NCBI GenBank assembly: GCA_035430005.1
Contig: DAOMFV010000162.1
Coordinates: forward strand, 1 to 10,308
Direction: 5' to 3'
DNA length: 10,308 nt
DNA from: JAEUIE01 sp035430005
GTDB lineage: Bacteria > Planctomycetota > Planctomycetia > Gemmatales > HRBIN36
Shown: one piece after another, positions 6,834 to 10,308 of the stretch
How positions within the stretch are numbered: position 1 is the stretch's first letter
Layout of the letters: each line of letters opens with the position of its first letter
Position numbers and translations under genes: made by a program
Notes under the pieces: model-generated
What the model saw: the letters and a program-made list of their open reading frames with translations, nothing else
Database searches by the model: none
Told to the model about the DNA's origin: nothing

Positions 6834-7557
6834 CGATCTTGCCATCGCAGCGCACGATCTGAGTGCAAGCTATCCCGATGGCACGGAAGCCTTTCGTGGC
6901 GTGAATCTCCAAATCACTCCTAATGAATGCATCGGCCTCGTGGGCCCCAACGGAGCCGGCAAAACGTCGTTGCTGTTAGCTCTCACTGGCATTCTCCCGT
7001 GCAGCGCCGGTCTGTTGAGCATTTTTGGCATCAATCCCTTTGATCAAAAGCAGCGTCTCGAGTTGCCCCGCCTCCTGGGGCTGGTGATGCAGCAAAGCGA
7101 TGATCAGCTCTTTAATCCCACGGTCTTAGATGACGTAGCCTTCGGACCCTTGAACCTTGGATTAATCAAAGCCGAAGTGCGCGAACGTGCTCGAACAGCG
7201 CTAGCCAAGGTCAAACTCGCCGGAATGGAAGACCGTGTGCCCCACCGCCTCTCCGGCGGCGAGAAACGACGGGTGGCCCTCGCCGGCATCCTCGCCATGC
7301 AACCTCGTTTTCTGCTGCTCGATGAACCAACACAAGACCTCGATCCCCGTGGCCGACGTGGATTGATAGCCATCCTGAAAGAGTTGCCTCAGGGCAAGTT
7401 GATCGCTTCTCACGATCTCGATTTCATTCTCGATACCTGCCCCCGAACGATTGTCTTTGATCGCACCGTTATCGTCGATGGTTCAACACGAGAAGTGCTG
7501 GCTGATGCAGCCTTGATGGAACAGCACGGCCTGGAAGTGCCGATGCGGCTTCTGTAA
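6826..7557 (+). CDS. cbiO: ECF transporter ATP-binding protein, CbiO/EcfA family
   Basis: This is a 243-residue ABC ATPase that would power import through the CbiQ-like protein, on the cytoplasmic face of the membrane. All motifs are present: Walker A GPNGAGKT (40-47), a Q-loop region LVMQQSDDQLFNPTVLDDVAFGP (split here as Q90 followed by the SDDQLF segment typical of the CbiO/EcfA group), ABC signature LSGGE (142-146), Walker B FLLLDEP with catalytic E167, D-loop around LDP (172-174), and switch His H196. Start ATG 6826 has AGGA 6 nt upstream. A longer in-frame start at 6763 would add residues without similarity to the family. A single ATPase gene suggests a homodimer, as in cobalt/nickel systems, rather than the EcfA1/A2 pair of vitamin systems; this is inference. 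Transcription probably ends at the hairpin 51 nt downstream. Confidence 0.93.
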   Translation: MPNDLAIAAHDLSASYPDGTEAFRGVNLQITPNECIGLVGPNGAGKTSLLLALTGILPCSAGLLSIFGINPFDQKQRLELPRLLGLVMQQSDDQLFNPTVLDDVAFGPLNLGLIKAEVRERARTALAKVKLAGMEDRVPHRLSGGEKRRVALAGILAMQPRFLLLDEPTQDLDPRGRRGLIAILKELPQGKLIASHDLDFILDTCPRTIVFDRTVIVDGSTREVLADAALMEQHGLEVPMRLL

Positions 7558-7608
7558 TGAATTGTCAAAACCATGGCACCCATCATGTCATGAAATAGGC
7601 GAAACGAA

Positions 7609-7637
7609 AACACCCCGATCAACTTGATCGGGGTGTT
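7609..7637. terminator. Strong intrinsic terminator between convergent genes
   Basis: AACACCCCGATC (7609-7620) pairs perfectly with GATCGGGGTGTT (7626-7637) across an AACTT loop; the symmetry even continues into the loop, leaving one unpaired centre base. On the minus strand the stem is followed by TTTTCGTTT, a good tail for ending the DUF3467 transcript, whose stop is 21 nt before the stem. On the plus strand the tail is weak (CAATGATTTCTTG), so termination of the ATPase transcript is possible but less certain. Confidence 0.85.
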
Positions 7638-7658
7638 CAATGATTTCTTGCTACTCAA

Positions 7659-8003
7659 CTAGCTCTGTGCCCCACCAGCACGGGGACGAACGCGCTTGTT
7701 GACGTCAATTTCGAGGACGCCGTAGGTCTGTTCGTACTGCTGAATGGTAGCGCCCAGAAGCTGGAACAATCGCTTGGCGGTGAAGTAGTTCACCACGATG
7801 CGGTGGGTCAGCTTGACTGGTTCGTTCGGATTGGGAGCCAACTGAGTGTTCAGGCCGAAATCGACGATCAACTCTTCGGGCATGAAGGTGACGCGGGCAA
7901 AGTTGGCGTAGGTGGCGGAGAGATGGCTGGTATCCGTGGGATACTCCATGCGTGCGGCTTGTGCTTGTGGCGCTGCCCCAGTTGCTGGTGCTTCGGCTCC
8001 CAT
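7659..8003 (-). CDS. DUF3467 family protein
   Basis: This is a 114-residue soluble protein of the DUF3467 family, whose function is not known. The first 20 residues are low-complexity, rich in Ala, Pro and Gln, and probably disordered. The family core follows: ATYANFARVTFMPEELIVDF (30-49), then the RIVVNYFTAKRLFQLL stretch (68-83) and TIQQYEQTYGVLEID (86-100). A basic RVRPRAGGAQS end closes it. No membrane segment or catalytic motif is seen. The start is well supported by GAGGAG 7 nt upstream (8016-8011) and by a sigma70-like promoter about 100 nt upstream. It appears to be a single-gene unit: divergent from nadE, and closed by a terminator 21 nt after its stop. Confidence 0.9.
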   Translation of the reverse strand: MGAEAPATGAAPQAQAARMEYPTDTSHLSATYANFARVTFMPEELIVDFGLNTQLAPNPNEPVKLTHRIVVNYFTAKRLFQLLGATIQQYEQTYGVLEIDVNKRVRPRAGGAQS

Positions 8004-8010
8004 GAATAAT

Positions 8011-8016
8011 CTCCTC
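8011..8016 (-). promoter_or_regulatory. Strong ribosome binding site of the DUF3467 gene
   Basis: GAGGAG on the minus strand lies 7 nt before ATG 8003. It is the best Shine-Dalgarno match in the window, which suggests this small protein is well expressed. Confidence 0.75.
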
Positions 8017-8107
8017 TTCGAGTGTGTTGCTGCCGGACGAATACTAGCTTTGGACTTCGCTGGCAGCGAAAAGTTCCCAGTCCTTGAGAATCCTGCTAGA
8101 CCGTGTG

Positions 8108-8136
8108 AGTATAAGTAGCAAATTCCTTACTGACAA
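8108..8136 (-). promoter_or_regulatory. Sigma70-like promoter for the DUF3467 gene
   Basis: On the minus strand TTGTCA (8136-8131) is followed by exactly 17 nt and then TATACT (8113-8108); each box matches 5 of 6 consensus bases. Transcription would begin near 8100, giving a leader of roughly 97 nt before ATG 8003. The rest of the 232-nt divergent gap (8004-8235) shows no equally good plus-strand promoter for nadE and no clear operator. Confidence 0.6.
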
Positions 8137-8235
8137 CCCTTTCCCAGACGGTTCTGGATGATTCCTAACTATCAAAGTGCCTATGTTGAACGTAAGATAG
8201 ACGGTGGCTTGTCCTAATTCGGTTGAGACACGAAT

Positions 8236-10254
8236 ATGCCCATGTTCAGTCACGGTTTCCTGCGAGTGGCGGTGGCCAGCCCGCGCGTGACCGTGGCGAA
8301 CCCTGCTGCGAACGCTCAGGGAATCATCGAACTGCTCCGGCATGCTGAACAACAATCGGTTGCTATCACGGTCTTTCCCGAACTGTGTCTGACAGGCTAC
8401 ACCTGCGCTGATCTGTTCGGTCATCAATCTCTACAAACCGCGGCATTGAAGGCACTTCGAGACTTATGCCAGTTCTCAAAGAAGGGCTACCACGGCGTAG
8501 CCATCGTGGGGTTGCCCTGGCCGGATGGGGCGTCGCTTTTCAATGTGGCTGCGGTCATCCATCGGGGTAGTGTTCTGGGAATTGTTCCCAAAAGCTACCT
8601 GCCCAACTACAAGGAGTTCTACGAGCATCGTTGGTTTGCCCCGGCAGCCAAGGTCACGAACAGCTTTGTGGACTTTGATGGCAAATGCATTCCTTTTGGC
8701 ACCAATCTGCTCTTCAAGGCAGATGACCTCGCTGGCTGCGTCATAGGCGTCGAAATCTGTGAAGACCTGTGGATGCCGATCCCGCCCAGTTCATTTCAGG
8801 CGATTCATGGAGCAACCATCCTCGCCAACCCCTCAGCCAGCACCGAACTGATTGGCAAAGTGAACTACCGTAAAGACCTCGTCAGCCAGCAATCGGGCCG
8901 ATGCCTGGCGGCGTACCTTTATGCAGGCAGCGGTGTCACCGAATCGACCACTGATGTCATCTTCGGTGGCCACAGCCTCATTGCGGAGACCGGCTCCATC
9001 CTGGCCGAATCGACCCGGTTTGATCGCGACAGTCAACTGACTGTCGCGGACATCGATCTTGAACGCCTTCAGGGAGATCGGCAACGTCAGCCCAGCTTCA
9101 GTGATGCAGCCTATTATGGCCTGACTTCCGAAAATGCCTTTCGAACCATTGATTTCAAGTTGGAGCCAGGTGCTTGGAAGACCGGTGATCAGTTGAAGCG
9201 GCGGGTCGATCCCCATCCGTTTGTTCCTGGCTCCGGCAAAGATCGTGATGAACGTTGTGCGGAGGTCTTTCAACTTCAGACAGCAGGCCTGGCCAAGCGG
9301 CTCGAAGTGGTTGGGACGATTCCCTTAATGATTGGCGTCTCCGGCGGTCTGGATTCCACCTTGGCCCTGCTCGTCGCCTGCCAGACGCTCGATCTGCTCA
9401 AACGGGATCGACAGCAACTGACCGGCTTCATCATGCCTGGCTTCGGTTCTACAGAGAAAACCAAGTCCCTGGCCCATGAACTGATCGCCCAAATGGGGGT
9501 GAAAGTCAAGGAAGCCAACATCCGGGAGCTGTGTCTTGAAGAGATGAAGCAACTGGGCCATCAGCCCTTTGGCATTGTTCTGACAAGTCTCGATGTGAAT
9601 ACCCTGAGCGAGAAGCTCAAGACCATCCCCAACGAGAAGCGTAACGATCTGATTTTTGAAAACGTCCAGGCCCGCATGCGAACCAGTCTTCTGATGAACG
9701 CCGGATTCGTCATCGGCACCGGCGACCTCTCCGAACTGGCCCTGGGCTGGTGTACCTACAACGGCGACCAGATCAGCATGTACAACCCCAACGTCGGAGT
9801 GCCCAAGACGCTGGTGCGGTTCCTCATTCGATGGGTGGCTGAGCACTACTATCAGGCTAAGCCATTACAGAAGCTGTTACATCAAATCGCTGACCAGGTT
9901 ATTACTCCTGAACTACTCCCCATGGGCCCCGGCGGCACCGAAGTACAATCGACCGAAGCCAGCGTGGGGCCATATGAACTCCAGGATTTCTACCTGTACC
10001 ATTTCCTCCGCTTCGGCTTCGCCCCTCAGAAGCTCCTGTTCTTGGCTGGGCAGGCGAAGTTCGATCAAGCTTATAGTGAAGAAGATCGAAAGAAGTGGTT
10101 GAAAGTGTTTCTGAAACGCTTCTTCGCCAACCAGTTCAAGCGTTCGTGCATGCCCGATGGCCCGAAGATTGGCTCGGTCAGCCTGTCCCCCCGTGGCGAT
10201 TGGCGTATGCCGAGCGATGCGAGCGCAGAGGCCTGGCTGGATGAGTTGCCATGA
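8236..10254 (+). CDS. nadE: Glutamine-dependent NAD+ synthetase, two-domain
   Basis: This is a 672-residue cytosolic enzyme for the last step of NAD+ synthesis: it turns deamido-NAD+ into NAD+ using ATP, with ammonia released from glutamine. The N-terminal nitrilase-type glutaminase domain (about 8-290) carries the Glu-Lys-Cys triad as E49 (VFPEL), K119 (VPKSYLPNY) and C175 (VEICEDLW). The C-terminal synthetase domain (about 340-660) has the ATP pyrophosphatase P-loop SGGLDS (369-374), followed by PGFGSTEKT (401-409) and GTGDLSELALGW (494-505). The length and the long C-terminal part match the long NadE type of Mycobacterium tuberculosis (about 679 residues). Start ATG 8236 gives the full domain; ATG 8242 is an alternative, and neither has a strong ribosome binding site. 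No key residue is missing. No other NAD-pathway gene is adjacent. Confidence 0.96.
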   Translation: MPMFSHGFLRVAVASPRVTVANPAANAQGIIELLRHAEQQSVAITVFPELCLTGYTCADLFGHQSLQTAALKALRDLCQFSKKGYHGVAIVGLPWPDGASLFNVAAVIHRGSVLGIVPKSYLPNYKEFYEHRWFAPAAKVTNSFVDFDGKCIPFGTNLLFKADDLAGCVIGVEICEDLWMPIPPSSFQAIHGATILANPSASTELIGKVNYRKDLVSQQSGRCLAAYLYAGSGVTESTTDVIFGGHSLIAETGSILAESTRFDRDSQLTVADIDLERLQGDRQRQPSFSDAAYYGLTSENAFRTIDFKLEPGAWKTGDQLKRRVDPHPFVPGSGKDRDERCAEVFQLQTAGLAKRLEVVGTIPLMIGVSGGLDSTLALLVACQTLDLLKRDRQQLTGFIMPGFGSTEKTKSLAHELIAQMGVKVKEANIRELCLEEMKQLGHQPFGIVLTSLDVNTLSEKLKTIPNEKRNDLIFENVQARMRTSLLMNAGFVIGTGDLSELALGWCTYNGDQISMYNPNVGVPKTLVRFLIRWVAEHYYQAKPLQKLLHQIADQVITPELLPMGPGGTEVQSTEASVGPYELQDFYLYHFLRFGFAPQKLLFLAGQAKFDQAYSEEDRKKWLKVFLKRFFANQFKRSCMPDGPKIGSVSLSPRGDWRMPSDASAEAWLDELP

Positions 10255-10255
10255 C

Positions 10256-10267
10256 AGCCCGACGCGC
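10256..10267 (+). repeat. Partial copy of the window-start repeat after nadE
   Basis: AGCCCGACGCGC is identical to positions 1-12. It begins 1 nt after the nadE stop. The following bases (TAGTGTAGTG) only loosely resemble the AAGCGAGGG that follows in the first copy, so this is a decayed or variant unit. No paired arm is visible in the remaining 41 nt, which show nothing else. Confidence 0.6.
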
Positions 10268-10308
10268 TAGTGTAGTGTTTCAAGCTGATGAGGTCTTATT
10301 CAAAACAG

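Noticed and set aside
8084..8115. Plus-strand promoter TTGAGA with TATAAG for nadE
   Set aside because: The spacing is 20 nt and the -10 box overlaps the better minus-strand promoter; too weak to call.
8044..8427. 127-residue minus-strand frame across the nadE start
   Set aside because: It covers the promoter region and the nadE N terminus, and has no recognisable domain.
9325..9846. 173-residue minus-strand frame inside nadE
   Set aside because: It is rich in His, Gln and Gly and opposite conserved synthetase motifs; an antisense shadow.
1..10308. Defence system, CRISPR array, transposase, tRNA or rRNA
   Set aside because: No spaced direct repeats, nuclease or transposase motifs, or structured RNA genes were seen on reading both strands by eye; a covariance-model search was not possible.

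Overview
The window looks like a chromosomal stretch from a planctomycete (Planctomycetota). The main evidence is a secreted PSCyt1-DUF1549-DUF1553 protein, a family strongly expanded in that phylum. A DUF3299-like lipoprotein-style partner, a small DUF3467 protein and GC-rich inverted repeats starting AGCCCGACGCGC, a type I associate with planctomycete intergenic DNA, agree with this. The organism call rests on recognising families, not on a database search.

Layout. Positions 1-65 hold an imperfect GC-rich inverted repeat. Positions 73-5711 are a run of three minus-strand genes, read right to left: an NAD(P)-dependent sugar-nucleotide epimerase/reductase (GTG start, 5711 to 4740), a large exported cytochrome-like PSCyt1/DUF1549/DUF1553 protein (4694 to 1434) and a TPR plus DUF3299-like exported protein (1431 to 73). 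The last two are separated by 2 nt and are probably translationally coupled. Only 25 nt away and divergent is a plus-strand cluster: an ECF-type transporter membrane protein (CbiQ/EcfT family, 5737-6498), a small single-pass membrane protein of no family I recognise (6606-6833), and a CbiO/EcfA-family ATPase (6826-7557). The small gene overlaps the ATPase gene by 8 nt. A palindromic repeat supplies the stop codon of the cbiQ-like gene. No substrate-binding component (CbiM/NikM or an S protein) is in the window.

A strong hairpin terminator at 7609-7637 lies between the convergent ATPase gene and a minus-strand DUF3467 gene (8003 to 7659). The DUF3467 gene has a good ribosome binding site and a sigma70-like promoter at 8108-8136. 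Divergent from it, 8236-10254 encodes a complete two-domain glutamine-dependent NAD+ synthetase (NadE). The first 12 bases of the window repeat reappear 1 nt after the nadE stop.

How the genes may work together: the minus-strand pair probably acts outside the cytoplasm, in the still poorly defined role of the PSCyt family. The plus-strand cluster is the energising part of a vitamin or metal-ion importer, and NadE makes NAD+. I see no defence system, CRISPR array, transposase, tRNA or rRNA. The most unusual item is the Q-X-O arrangement, in which an unrecognised small membrane protein sits between the ECF membrane and ATPase subunits.
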